Shown one piece after another: positions 12,218 to 23,872 of a stretch of DNA of 64,000 nt. The notes under the pieces were generated by a model. It saw only the letters and a program-made list of their open reading frames with translations, was not told the origin of the DNA and searched no databases. Within the stretch, counting starts at the first letter, position 1. Each line of letters begins with the position of its first letter. Origin of the DNA: Lomentospora prolificans (Eukaryota > Ascomycota > Sordariomycetes > Microascales > Microascaceae). A program made the position numbers and the translations under genes. The stretch lies in NCBI GenBank assembly GCA_029532625.1, contig JARFXM010000008.1, positions 434,001-498,000 of the forward strand, given 5' to 3'.

Positions 12218-14332
12218 TTGCTATCGAAGACTTTGTCCTGCCTGCTCACAACCAACAACACCGATTTTGCGGCATCTCTTCGAGTACGGGTCACGCGAGA
12301 CACATTTACTTTTGACTCTTGCCTTCGGCGTTAAATCTTCTAGTTTGCCTTGAATTTGCGATACCCCCTGCGAGTCATTCGATATCCTGGATGCAGGTTC
12401 TCTTGACTTTATACTCTTCTGATTTTTGGTTTTCGTCTTGTTTTCGGGTTTGAAGCGACGCATCGATTCAACCAACGGTTTCCTATTATATCTCTCCTCA
12501 TGATATTGTGTCCGATAGACCTATGATTTCACATGTTATGCGCCAGCTGGCTTTACACCTCGCCGTTATGTCGGTTCTGCTACGGGTCCTCGACTACCTC
12601 CCCTCTACGCGGGTATTGATCCTATTATTCCTCACTGCTCTAATGCTGATGGTTGTTAATTGAATGCAATGTATTATAGACTAGTTCGGGTCTTGGTTTT
12701 TATGTGTAATCCTACTATGGAATCCCAGATAATGAAGAAAGAGAAGATTATTGGTCTCTAATCCTGTTTCCAACCAGTCGCAATAGATGCTCTAATGGCT
12801 TTATGTGTTTTTCCTAACGTGGGACACGGTCTGCAGAAGTCTGTGCAATGGATGCCCCGCCTACCACGGGAATTTGGGCAGGGTCCCTAAATTTAGCAAC
12901 CCTGCTTGCTGAGAACAGAGACGGCTATTTTGCATTGGCAAACTCGGCTAGATTATTAGTGCAAGAGAGAAGGAGAATTCTGAACTGCTTGTGAAAGATG
13001 CTGGATGTTGATCCAAGTACAAAAACTAACGGTTTGCTGCCTTCTATGAGGCCCAGATCGGGGTCCCTTGCATTCACCAAATCTACAATTTCGAGATCAT
13101 TCCTCAGCTGGAACCCATCTCGGCTGTTCACGACCCAGCTGTGCCGATGGTAATGCTTGCAGATGATATCAGCTGTCTTGATTCAGGCCGTGGCATTGTG
13201 GATGAATGATGTTATTGGCCTGGGCTGCCTGTGCTGCCTGTGCTCTACTGCCCCAGAGCGCCATGGGTTGTGCTCCATCAATGTACCCACCTCAGACCGG
13301 GCGGTTTTCTGCCTAACGTTGGTGTACCTGGAACTACCTACTGTTCGCTATGAAACTGGTAGATTACAGCCCTCCGATCCCGTACCCTCTGTTAGTGTCA
13401 ATACAGAAAGGAGATAGGACAAGCCGATGATGTCGTCAGTGTGTATCGCCTTGCCTTATCGGAGCGCAACTTGTCGGAAAGGCAGTCATCGATTCCCAAG
13501 CGCCAACGGATCGATCTTTCCTCCTACAACACGGGAGTGGCATTTGTTCTTTGGCCCTCAAAGAAGCCCAAGCGAGTTTTTGGTCCATATTTTCGTTTGC
13601 ACTTCTTCTAGCTACTCTAGCCCTTCTGCAAGCTTACCTGGGCCAGTGAGCTGGCCTCCCTCCCGAGTGGTCTCATCCAGAGTCGAGTCATCAGGACGAT
13701 TGAGCCTGAGCACCATCCCTGTCCTGTGCATGCCTGCTAGGTCACCTGTCCCACAAATTTGGCCGTGTAGGTACTTTCCCCCATGCCCCTCGGCTGCCTT
13801 CGCGCCTGAAGAACCCCACTCTCTACCGCCTTCCCATCCCAGTTATCAGTGCCTCCAACTAATACAAGGCTTCTAACCTTTGGCCTGACCATCGCAGCTA
13901 AACTGTATTCTCCCACCTGTGCCCTTGCTCGCGCAGAAGACAAAACTGTAGCTTCTTCTCTTTGATCTGTTTCATTTATCGAGACTCTGTCGGCCACCGG
14001 TTGGTTCTTCTCTTCCCTTCTTCTCCGCCGCCTTTTTCGTGTCCGACTATCGAGATACACCCTCTTTCATTGCCTCGCCCCTCCGAGTCTGCCACCTACC
14101 CCTACTTTCCTAAATAACCCCGCCTCCTCCCTCACTGCCCTCTCGCGATACCAGCAGTTTTTGTTGAGTATTTCTTTGGACGAGAAGCCGCTTTCTTCGT
14201 CAAGTTATTGTTGTCTTCCCTGCTTCTGCCTCTCCTAAGCGAGACCTACTCCACGTCGGACCCCAACCGAGCTGGAGCAAAGCATGAGATAGTCTCAAAG
14301 TGCGGTTGTTTTAAGTTCCACTTCCCCGCGGC
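12218..14332. other. Intergenic, including leader of the next gene
   Basis: The first few hundred bases are AT-rich 3' sequence of the phosducin-like gene. From about 13.9 kb the sequence becomes CT-rich and is probably promoter and leader of the gene at 14333. Short open frames in between resemble nothing known. Confidence 0.5.
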
Positions 14333-16174
14333 ATGGAAGGCAACACTGCTTCGTCAACGCCAGCCGTCGACCGTGACTCCACCATTCGAGCTCAGAGATT
14401 CCACTCTACTCTGTCTACATCGGAGCCCTCGTTGAGATTTCCGCGACCCCAGGGAAATCGACGTCTCGCTAACTGGGTATCAACGAGCCATCCAGACATC
14501 ATGAATCCCAACGCCCCGAGCGACCCCCCCGATGAAAGCAGTCTTCTTTCGGACTCGACCTACGAGGTTATCAATAATACCGATACGGAGAGCCAGGATG
14601 GATTTCCTCCTGAATCCGTCTGCTCCAGCGACTACCTCCAGAGTGACGACACCCACAGCCTCATTGACACGGAACATACGAACGACGACGACGATGACCA
14701 AGACGACAGACACAGCCATGTCAGTGAAGATCTGGCGTATAGCCATGTGCACGAGCCTCGTCCGGAATACCAAGAAGTCGCTACAGGCGAGGATTCGGAG
14801 AGTGACTCCGAGGAACTTACCAAATTCCCAGATTTCCCAACGCATATAGATAAGGAATTTGAGGAGGCAGCTGTTGCCTCTGGCGCTACGTGCCATGCAG
14901 AGGACGACGACGATGAGGAGCGAAGGTCGTCGATACACTATGCAGAGGAGAGCCTCAAGTTGCCATCTGCTATGCCCACGGATTCCACGGGCGCGAAGCA
15001 CAGCTGGTTCACATTCGCGTTAAGGCCGGAGCTTGTTGACCTTGTAATTCGAGTGTCTTACAAGCTCATGCATGGCCTAGCTATCATCGGCCTCGTTTCT
15101 ATCTGTGCGTTCCTCCTCCAGGGTCGCCTCGTGCCTACCACCTCCACAACGGACGCGATTAAGACCGAGCCCATCATTCCCGTCCTGAGAACCACGGTCT
15201 CCGTCACCACATCCACGTACATTATCAATTATACCTCGACAAAAACAGTTCTGGTTTCAGAAACTGTGACCACATCTGCTTCTCCAACTACCTCGACTAC
15301 TCTTCTACTCCCCACCCCTTCACGCTCGTCTGAGAAGACGGAAGGTAGGGGAATATGCTCTGCCGAGCTTCAGAACCGTCGCGAGATTTTAGTCAAAATG
15401 CCCCAAACAACGAAACTCTCCTGGCTTGCCAAGGACTCTATATCTATCGAGGTTGTCCGAGGGCAAGACTCGATCTCAGCCAAATTTTCCTCTGTCGACG
15501 AGGGGATCTTGATAGAGATTCCCAAGAAAGAGGCTCATGGCGTAGTCAACGTTTCGGTCGTCACGACTCGGAAACCAAAGGTGAATGAGACATTCGAGAT
15601 TGACCTAGGCATGAGTATTTTTGGCCAAGCCATGCACTTTGGGATGAAGATGACCCAAGACGTGATGGATACTATTTCCTCTTCGCTGAAAGGAAGTGGT
15701 GTGGAGAACGTCATCCCCGGGGCGCGTCAGTGGGCAGAGGATTTGGGAAGCCGAGCAAAGAACACCATGTCACAAAGCCGTATGCTTGCTGAGGACTGTC
15801 TTGATGCTGCCAACGAGCATGTACAGCAAATCTTTAGCGACGGCCCAACATGGCTGAGGGCTGAGTGGGATCACAAGGTACAGGAAGCTCAAAACGATGC
15901 CAAGATCGCGCTGCTCAAGGCTCAGATATCGGCAAACTTGTTGTGGCTCAAGCTGCAAGGCAAGAACGAGGAGCATGATGACTACCTCCATAACGCCAAG
16001 CGATATATGAGGTCCAAGATGGACGACGTCCAGTGGGCGAGGGATACTAGACAGGCAGCCACGCGATTCCGCGACGGACTCTGGCGTAGAGGTATGCGCG
16101 AAGGTCCTCGTTGCAAAGGCCGCCGAGGCGCGGGATACGCCCGGTGGACGCAGGAATGCATCCACGAATCCTAG
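14333..16174 (+). CDS. Single-pass membrane protein of unknown function (613 aa, one exon)
   Basis: One uninterrupted frame. Residues 1-225 are hydrophilic and acidic with Asp/Glu/Ser runs (for example DDDDDQDD and EDDDDEE). A hydrophobic segment at about 247-264 (GLAIIGLVSICAFLLQG) is the only clear membrane helix and there is no N-terminal signal peptide, so a type II topology is likely: N-terminus in the cytosol, C-terminus luminal or outside. A Ser/Thr-rich linker (about 265-335) that could be O-glycosylated follows, then a beta-rich part around SIEVVRGQDSISAKF, and a long charged helical tail. A second in-frame ATG at 14501 (MNPNAPSDPPDESS) could be the true start. The last 30 residues are basic and Gly/Arg-rich and may come from reading past an unrecognised intron (GTATGC near 16091). 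I do not recognise a family; homologues are probably restricted to related fungi. Confidence 0.82.
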   Translation: MEGNTASSTPAVDRDSTIRAQRFHSTLSTSEPSLRFPRPQGNRRLANWVSTSHPDIMNPNAPSDPPDESSLLSDSTYEVINNTDTESQDGFPPESVCSSDYLQSDDTHSLIDTEHTNDDDDDQDDRHSHVSEDLAYSHVHEPRPEYQEVATGEDSESDSEELTKFPDFPTHIDKEFEEAAVASGATCHAEDDDDEERRSSIHYAEESLKLPSAMPTDSTGAKHSWFTFALRPELVDLVIRVSYKLMHGLAIIGLVSICAFLLQGRLVPTTSTTDAIKTEPIIPVLRTTVSVTTSTYIINYTSTKTVLVSETVTTSASPTTSTTLLLPTPSRSSEKTEGRGICSAELQNRREILVKMPQTTKLSWLAKDSISIEVVRGQDSISAKFSSVDEGILIEIPKKEAHGVVNVSVVTTRKPKVNETFEIDLGMSIFGQAMHFGMKMTQDVMDTISSSLKGSGVENVIPGARQWAEDLGSRAKNTMSQSRMLAEDCLDAANEHVQQIFSDGPTWLRAEWDHKVQEAQNDAKIALLKAQISANLLWLKLQGKNEEHDDYLHNAKRYMRSKMDDVQWARDTRQAATRFRDGLWRRGMREGPRCKGRRGAGYARWTQECIHES

Positions 16175-17702
16175 AAGTGGTTGTGGGAGTTTTGATCTGC
16201 GCTGTTAGAGAAAGGGATTGATGTTATGAAATCATTTTACGAAACTTGTTTTTACATGTAAAGGTATACCGCCTGTCTGCCCCCGTGCTGCTTGCAACAC
16301 TGATAATATTTTACATCAAGGGGATTCAAAGGCGAAAGGGACGGAACGGAGTTGAGGGTTTGGTAAGAGTTATCGCTCTGGAATCGTCGAGCTAACTCTA
16401 TTTCTTATGGCATCTAGGGCCTTGTCATGAACGGATGATAGTAGTTTAGCCAACAACAACTCTTCTCGTGAAAATCCGGGTTTTTGTTCCTCTCTAGATG
16501 CGATGATATGTGAACTTGATCTAGAAATATCTCTCGTAGCGTCGTTCACCTGGTTAAGTTGCATCATTGGATAATATTAACCTTTCCTCGTCCGTAACGC
16601 TATCAAGAGGTATCATGTATTTCTTAGCAGTCACGCGAACTTGTAACTCTGTACTGCCCTAGTCATGACAAAGAGTTGATGCAATCCGCTGTCAGTGATA
16701 TGTACCCTTAGGAGCAGATAGCAGAAACACTCTGTCGGATTGCGGTCGAGGGGACTGAAATGCCGCCGAATCCGTTGAATCGATAGAAGCGGGTGGAAAA
16801 CGGTCACGACCAAGGATGGACCTTCTCGCAGGACGAGGGGTGGAGGGGTGGCCCCTCCCCCACTTAATACATAATATGGTCTAAAGTAGGGTGACAACCC
16901 CAGCCAGCCCAGGCACGACTCACCGTCGCCCCATTACCTCAGATCGACCCAAATGTGAGGATGGGCGGGTGGTGTGGGTGTTCAAGTCACTAAAGGGAAG
17001 GGGCAACCAGCTAAAGGGATAGACGGACGTGGAGACTGACCAGGCCCAAACCCCCTCCGCAAAGAAAAAAAAAATAATACTCTTGCCTTCTTCTCGCTAC
17101 CTCCATAGTTGCTCACGACCCCTCTTGAACCCCACCAAAACCACACTTTCCTCGAACCTCTCCCCGCGTCTTGAGCCAATATCTTGAATACTAGGTATGT
17201 GTCTGTTCTTCACATCATCTGATGTTTCAATTCTCTTTTTTCTTCATCCTTTAAGAGGTGAAGAGGGTGTTCAGGCTGCTGCTGCATCTTGATTTTCATT
17301 GGTGTGTATGCTGTGCTTTTGGGGAGATTGCCGCCTAATATTCTGCCTACCTCATCCGGTGATGGCTGGCCCTTTTGAGGAGGGAAAGCACCCCACCTGT
17401 GTGATTGTTTTGATAGCGGGGCAAGATTTTTCAGCGCCGCGGTTTCCTTCTCTTCTCCTTCCCCTTCTCTTCTTCCTTGATAACACAAAGTCTACTATCA
17501 TCGAGTCTCTTAATCTCCTTTTTCAAAGCGATACCCCATCGGTTGCCTTTTAGTTCTGGGTTTCTAGGTGCATTGGGGCGATTATTGACAATAAAGTGGG
17601 ACCCGCAGGCTTATTTAGAACTGACGCTCTTGCGAAACTTGAGCTAATCCCCTAACACAACGACGCCTATTTCCATCGCGACTACTTTCTACGAATATCA
17701 TA
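16175..17702. other. Intergenic, including leader of the RanBP1 gene
   Basis: No gene is seen. A GTATGT at about 17196, preceded by a CT-rich stretch, could be the donor of an intron in the 5' leader of the RanBP1 gene; this is an inference from the motif only. The words CAGCCAGCCC occur at 16901-16910. Confidence 0.45.
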
Positions 17703-18702
17703 ATGTCTGCCGCTGAGAATAAGCCCGAGGTTGAGGGTGCCAAAAACGAGGTGAGTCTTTGATCCAACCGCGAACATATAGTGGCAATCAGCGGGACGGA
17801 AAAGATGGCGGGGTCGCGAAGACAGACCCCGCCACAAACAAGGCCTGTGCTTGAGGTTCTCGACAATGCAAATGTTAACGCGCGTTGGGGAAATCAGGCT
17901 CCCTCCGTTACTTCCTCTGCCGTCTTCTCCATGTTTGGCGGCGGTGCGAAGAAGGAGAAAAAGGAGGAGGAGGATAGGGGTGACGTCTCTGGAAGCGCCA
18001 AGGCCCAGCGCGATGCTGCCGCTGCCGCCGCCGGCGAGGCCAAGGCTGACGACGTATGTGTACCCGCGAAACACGTCCCATTTCTAGCCTCAAAGACTAT
18101 TATGTGCTGAACTCTGATGGTTGGGAAATAGGAGGATCAAGCGCCTGAGTCCGAGGATGTTCACTTCGACCCTGTTATCAAGCTTACCGAGAAGGTCGAC
18201 GTCAAGACCAACGAAGAGTCCGAGGAGCAGGTCTTCAAGATGCGTGCTAAGCTCTTCAAGTTCGTCAAGGATACATCTGAATGGAAGGAGCGCGGTACCG
18301 GTGATGTCCGTCTGTTGAAGCACAAGGAGAACGGCAAGACGCGTCTGGTTATGCGACGTGACAAGACGCTCAAGGTCTGCGCCAACCACTATATTGTCCC
18401 CGAAATGAAGCTCTCTCCCAACGTCGGTTCTGACCGATCCTGGGTGTGGAACGCCGCCGCCGATGTTTCCGAGGGCGAGGCCGAGGCTGTCACTCTTGCC
18501 ATCCGATTCGCCAACTCTGAGAGTACGTTTCAACCTTCTTTAACCCATACGCAAGGCAGAGAACCTGACTAGATATATAGATGCCAACCTCTTTAAGGAT
18601 GCCTTTATCAAGGCGCAAAAGGAAAACGAGGAGCTCTTCAAGAAGGCTGAGGAAGAGGCCGAGGCGGCCGAAGAGGAGAAGCCCGCCGAGGAGACCTCTT
18701 AA
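17703..18702 (+). CDS. YRB1: Ran-specific GTPase-activating protein 1 / RanBP1 (four exons, 238 aa)
   Basis: Exons 17703-17750, 17898-18053, 18132-18522 and 18581-18702; introns of 147, 78 and 58 nt, with a TTAAC branch before the first acceptor. A short low-complexity N-terminus (MSAAENKPEVEGAKNE, then an FSMFGGGAKKEKKEEE-type segment) precedes the Ran-binding domain at about residues 78-210. This domain has the hallmark stretch WKERGTGDVRLLKHKENGK followed by RLVMRRDKTLKVCANH and WVWNAAADVSEGEAE. The C-terminus is a Glu-rich tail, as in yeast Yrb1 and animal RanBP1. The protein binds Ran-GTP in the cytoplasm and, with RanGAP, promotes GTP hydrolysis and release from exportins and importins. 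The frame is continuous at every junction. The length is slightly above yeast Yrb1 (201 aa) because of the longer N-terminus. The first exon-exon joint is the least certain part. Confidence 0.95.
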
Positions 18703-21001
18703 AGAGGCTAGGGAAAAAGCAAACATGCTGTCACCAACAACTAGGTCCTCATGGCGAGTCTGAGCTGGCCAGGCAGAGAAGGGTACTCATCGTTTGCATT
18801 CACTTTTCTGTCTTCTTTGCCCCAACACATGATCATTTCTCCTCCTCCTCTTCCTCCTTGTGACAACCCTTCCCTTAACCACCACCTCCCAATAGAAGAC
18901 TCACACCTACAATCCCTGCTTCCGATAAATGGTGTAGATGAGAGAGAAAGGAGAAGTGCGCCAATGGAGATATGTAGTCACACGTATGGTCAGGAGGATT
19001 GCATACATACACCCTCCATACATCCTACAGCAACGAAAAAGAAACGATTCCCTATCATATCCCCCTTCATACCATTACCTGATGAGATATAAGATAAGAT
19101 CTTATGCTTTGTGTATATGTCCCCCTCTTGCAATGACGCAGATAGGATGTCAAATCGAGAACCACCCTTGTCATGGCCTAGAATTACCTTGACTGTTGTA
19201 TTTTGCGGACAACTATTGTTGATATACGACCAGTTTTAACCATGGGTCTGTAGGCCTTCTCTGGGGCAGATGGGTGCGGCTGTCGTCCGGTTGGATGGGA
19301 ATTAGATGGAAAAGCCGTGGAAAGAACACTGCTATGGATTAACGCCATCTATTCCAAAGCCCGGAGCTTTGTCGGATCATGGAGCATGTTCATCGACGAC
19401 GGCAACTGCATGGAAGAAAGAAATGACGCCCCTGGGGCGAGGGGGAAACCACAGGGGCGGGACCATCTGCTAGAATGTGTTTGACTGCATCGCCGAGTCA
19501 ACAGAAGAATAATACCCCTGGCAAGCGCTGTCTCGGGTCGCCAGCAGAAGAAGCTGGGGTAGTTTATGGAGGTCTTCTGCGGGTGTCTCTTTCCTACATA
19601 TTTATATTTATCCACGGTTCAAACGGGCGAAAGGTGCGCTTGCGTTGGAAATTTCCTGGGGGTTTCGCTGCCTGGGAAAGGGTGCATCGGATCGGAAGTA
19701 GCACTCGAAATCGGGAGAAGATGTTGGGCTGGTCCCAGTTGCCATTCCTGAAGCTTGGGGTTGGAACATTGCTGCCCTTGATCTAAAAATATGGCGAAGG
19801 TCCCAGCTGCAGAATGGAAATACTGCATCACACGTCAAATGACGGCGTAGGAATCAAAGAGGCATTGAGCTAAATCCGAACACTCGTGGATTAGTGTCTA
19901 CATACGATCCAGGGTGTCCTAGTGACAATGGATGACTGGGGCCAACAGGAGGGAGAGAAAGCTGGTGATAAAAAAATGGCAGAGACGGTGGGCAGGAGCC
20001 TGGCGATAATATTAATAGTTGGTTGGCTTGTCTGGTCTGTCCATCTCGACTACAATTTTTGGGGCATGTTTCTGTCTAGTTCTTCCGCCAGCCAGCCTCC
20101 CAAAAAAACATTGATCATCCACCCGGCATAGTCAAGCCCTTTGTCTCTCATTCGGGTCCTTATCCCATCCGGCCGCCACCCACGTCTCTGCTTGCTATCT
20201 GCCATTTGCATTTCCATCCTGCTATTGCTTCTTCTCTCCCCGCTCATGCGATGCGCTGATTGTAATGACATCCTCTGCCTAGCTTTTTGCCATTTATTTT
20301 CAGAGTAAATCCTACATGAGCCCGGAAGAGACGCGATTGCGCCGAATATAGACCTGGACTTTACTGCACCCCTCCCGGCTTCGACGGTAACTGTTAAGAT
20401 CCAGGCAGAGCAGCTCTGGTGTCGACCCAGAATCAGACTGTTCTCTGACTTATTTTTTGGCCGGCCTTATCAGTTTATAGCTCGAAAAGCTTAGCAGGTA
20501 TTTACACACGCACCCACAATCCCAAACAGTGGGACATTTCGGACCACAGAGAGAGAAATTGATCCATTCAATTGACTGCTCGCCCCGAAGTCGTCACCTG
20601 CTAACAGCATCGGTACCAGTGCAGCCCAGCGCAACCGCCAGCCAGCTTGCTCGAGTCGCTCCCCGTTCCAGTTCCCCGGGCGCGCTCCCAGTCCCTCTTT
20701 GCCTCTTTGCTCTTGATCCTCGCCTTTTCCTGGTCTATCTAGTCCTTCCATCCTCTTCCCCGTACTCACGTTAAAATTCGTCCACCACTCTGCTTTTGCT
20801 CTCTCCCTGCATCACATCACGGACCTTTGCCACGACATCTGTCCATCTTGTCTCTTTTTCCTTTGCAAATCTAACTTTTCTCTCCCCCCCCCCCTTCTCA
20901 ATTTTCCTACTGCTCCAGGAAGGCACCACCGGTCCATTTTGCTTCCTGCATCTCCAGCTCATCCTTTTTTCTTCCTCCTGCTTTGATCAGAACCGACCAA
21001 G
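18703..21001. other. Intergenic, including leader of the TAF14 gene
   Basis: 3' sequence of the RanBP1 gene, then about 1.5 kb with no gene-like frame. From about 20.6 kb it becomes CT-rich with a C-run near 20885-20895, and is likely promoter and leader of the TAF14 gene. GCCAGCCAGC words occur near 20090 and 20640. Confidence 0.5.
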
Positions 21002-23061
21002 ATGATTGTTGAGGTGTGTTTGCCCCAAGTCGCGCTTTTCTCTCGCCCTTGTCCCCCGTTTGACGCCCTCTTTCTTCCCCTGGATGCCCTCCATAGTCTA
21101 CCTCATCCTCATCACCTGTCCCTTTATGTGCTAGCTGGCTTCATCAACATGTGCTATTTCATAGCGCCAGTGCTATCATGATATCTCAAGCCCTTGGCCT
21201 TGTTATTCTTTGTGTCTCCTCCTGGATTCAGTCTACACTGTGATCTTATTGATCGTTCCATCTCTTGTTCTTTTAGTTGGGTCTTTTCTAGCCCATTCTA
21301 GCCTTCCCTCCAAATGTCTTTACGAAGGACCTCCTATAGTCCTCAGTGCTCTGGGTGGCAACCTACAACTCGGAGGGATGTGGCCCTCATCTATTCACAA
21401 CAGTCTAGTCTTTCACCCAGTACCTACCCTCCAGGCTCAGTCGTACTTTCCAGTATTATGGTTTTCCCTTTGATGATGGTTGCAGTTCAACCTCAATCAC
21501 GATGCCTTTCCCCAACCCTCTTTACTGATTCTGTTCTTTCCTCCTCACCCATTGCGCCCAGATCGCCTGCTTCACGCGCTCACGGCCATCACCCTATTCC
21601 TAGTCCCCCCCTTTATTTTCTGCGATACCTCTGATTTATGTGAAAATGAGCAATCGCTGGGCGCGGTCAAGGAACCGACGTTCTCAAAGCCAAGCTAGGG
21701 AAGACTCTCCTGAGTATTATGGCCGGTACAAAGCAGGCGCACCAGTCGCGTCCGGCAATCACTACCGCTTGAGGGAGAGGCGCAACCCGAAGTCTGTTTC
21801 CGATTTTGAGCCCAAGACCACGGTCGTCATCAAGACTGAATCCGCTTCAACCCAAGTAATTCCAATTTCCTGCTATGCGGGGCTCTACGCTTTGGACTAC
21901 TTGAACTAACCAACGATGGGTGTTTTACAGAGGAAGATCAAGCTCGTTACTGAGCAAAATGTCATGTAAGAAGAACCCTTCGGCTTCTGTCCGGCATCAA
22001 ATCTGGAACTCTGGTTCCCTTACGGAATCCTTGACGACTCCCTTAGCAGCCCACGGGATCAGTTTGCTGATCCTAACTCAAGGATACGTCACTAACCTAC
22101 CTTTGGCGGACAGCGATAAGCCCTCCCCAGTTGCTGAGTTCCCCATGAGGGAATGGAGCATCAAGCTTTTCATGGTCGATGACGCGGGCAACGAGCACCC
22201 GGCCGAGTGCTTCAACAAAGTCGTCTACAACCTACATCCTTCATTTGAGAACCCCGTCCAGAGTCAGTATCAATTGGCGGAACCTGCCACCTCTCTATTC
22301 CCACCCGCCTTCCTCTCCAGTGTGAAGCTGACACTACTCTCCCACCTAGCCTTCACTAAGCCGCCCTACACCTGCAAGAATGAGGGCTGGGGTGAATTCG
22401 AGTTGACCATCGACTGCTACTACACGGAGAAGTCCAAGGTCACCGTCGCCCACGACTTGAACTTCCAGCAGAACCACTACGACGTCGTTCGAAGCGTGTC
22501 GTTCAAAAACCCATCGCAAGCCCTTCAGGAGAAGCTTCGGGAGCTTGGGCCCCTTCCCACTGACGACGATCGTCCCAAGAAGAAGGGCATTGCCTCCAAG
22601 AAATCGAGCTCTCAGAAGTATGACTACGAGAAGATCGCTGACGCGATGGAGAAGCTCGAGGAGGATGATCTTCTCAAGGTTATTCAAATCATTAACGACT
22701 ACAAGAGCGCGGATACCTACATCAAGAGCGATATTGACGGTGAGTTTTCAGAACTTTTACCTGTTCCGCCCTTCTAGCGACTCTGCCAGTTGCAGAGGCC
22801 AGGCGTCCTACCCGCGACAATGCTTTTCCTATGTGGACGATCCCAATCCTAATTCCTCAAATTTTGATACTAATAGTTGATGACCTTACCGAAGCCGGCG
22901 AATTCTCCATCGATCTTTACACGATGCCCGAGATCCTTACCAAGACTCTTTGGGACCATCTGGTAAGTTGAACCACCTATATGCTCCTTTCCATCATACC
23001 AGGGCGGCAGGAAAACTAATCTATATGCGCAATCAAGTCCAAGAAAGGCCTTGTCAACTGA
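21002..23061 (+). CDS. TAF14: TAF14-like YEATS-domain protein (six exons, 231 aa)
   Basis: Proposed exons: 21002-21013, 21931-21965, 22114-22262, 22350-22739, 22877-22962, 23038-23061. All junctions keep frame. The product starts MIVERKIKLVTEQNVIDKPS, comparable with the start of yeast Taf14. The YEATS domain (about 1-140) contains FPMREWSIKLF, KVVYNLHPSFENP, EGWGEFELTI and HDLNFQQNHYDVV. A Lys-rich linker leads to the C-terminal ET-type domain (EDDLLKVIQIINDYKSADTY, then GEFSIDLYTMPE). Taf14 reads acylated or methylated lysines on histone H3 and is shared by TFIID, TFIIF, SWI/SNF, INO80 and NuA3. The first exon has only four codons and is followed by a 917-nt intron, unusual for this genome; an alternative longer first exon is discussed separately. 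The last exon encodes seven residues. The family call is firm and the 5' end is uncertain. Confidence 0.9.
21646..21855 (+). other. Possible alternative first exon of the TAF14 gene
   Basis: Inside the 917-nt first intron an ATG-initiated frame of 70 codons (MSNRWARSRNRRSQSQ...) runs to a GTAATT donor at 21856. If spliced to the acceptor at 21931 it stays in phase with the YEATS exons. It would add a basic, Ser/Arg-rich N-terminus. The alternative is that it is just intronic sequence. Only transcript data can decide. Confidence 0.3.
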
Positions 23062-23116
23062 AATGAATTCCGCAAGATGGGTTACGCAAAATTATTAATG
23101 GCTGTCTCGATATGCT

Positions 23117-23133
23117 GGGGGGGGGGGGGGGGG
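23117..23133 (+). repeat. G17 homopolymer
   Basis: Seventeen consecutive G, 56 nt downstream of the TAF14 stop codon, so likely within its 3' untranslated region. Could form a G-quadruplex in the transcript, or could contain a length error in the assembly. Confidence 0.9.
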
Positions 23134-23799
23134 CAATGCGATGGAATGCAAACCTTGATGGTGGTTTTCCCCCATATTTTTCTCATTCTTTATTCCCTGC
23201 CTGTTCCCTCCGGCTTTCTCTACTTTTGAATCTCCTTTTTCTTCGCATTTTTTATTGTATCGGGTGTTTCCCCTTCCAGGTTTCTTCGAATTCGGCGCGA
23301 CAAAGGGAGGGGATAGATGCGAAGCGCTTCTTTTCTTGCAGCTTCAAAAAGATCCATTGCGAAACTTTACGGGAATTCACAAACATCGGTTTATGAAATA
23401 AAGATGAATTTGTGGCACACCTGCGGGAAAACTTGCCGATCACGTCTTGGAACCCTGTGTCTACGTTTGTGCCCATGACGATATTGAAGCGTCGGTGGAA
23501 TTTAAGTGGTCGCGAGATGGCCCGCGAGTATTCATCCAGCTGTTCCGAGAAGGCACTTCTTGTCAGCTCTGGTCACTCTGACATAGTGATGCCCTGAGGT
23601 CATGATAATACAATGGTATTGTATCTCCAAACGTTATATTGTCCTGTGTGTTATGCATCTATTAATATGATTCTCCAAAGCCATGGTCATGGATGGGTCT
23701 CACAGAGCCGAGTTTAGCTTAGTCATTACGTTACTCAATATCGGGAAAGAAAGCTTAAGGACCAATGTTAGAAGAGACAAAACACAAGCAGCTAAGCGA
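23134..23799. other. Region between TAF14 and tRNA-Asn
   Basis: 3' flanking sequence of the TAF14 gene and upstream flank of the tRNA gene. No further gene is seen. Confidence 0.5.
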
Positions 23800-23872
23800 T
23801 TCTCCATGGCCAAATGGTTAAGGCGTCCGACTGTTAATCGGAAGATTCCAAGTTCGACCCTTGGTGGGGAAG
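23800..23872 (+). tRNA. tRNA-Asn (anticodon GTT)
   Basis: A 73-nt cloverleaf without intron. The acceptor strands TTCTCCA and TGGGGAA pair with one U-G. The D arm contains GGTTAAGGC. The anticodon stem-loop reads CCGACTGTTAATCGG with GTT at the anticodon. The T arm is CCAAG-TTCGACC-CTTGG and the discriminator is G. A TTTT follows at 23876 and a T5 at about 23895, as expected for RNA polymerase III termination. GTT decodes AAC/AAU. Confidence 0.96.
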
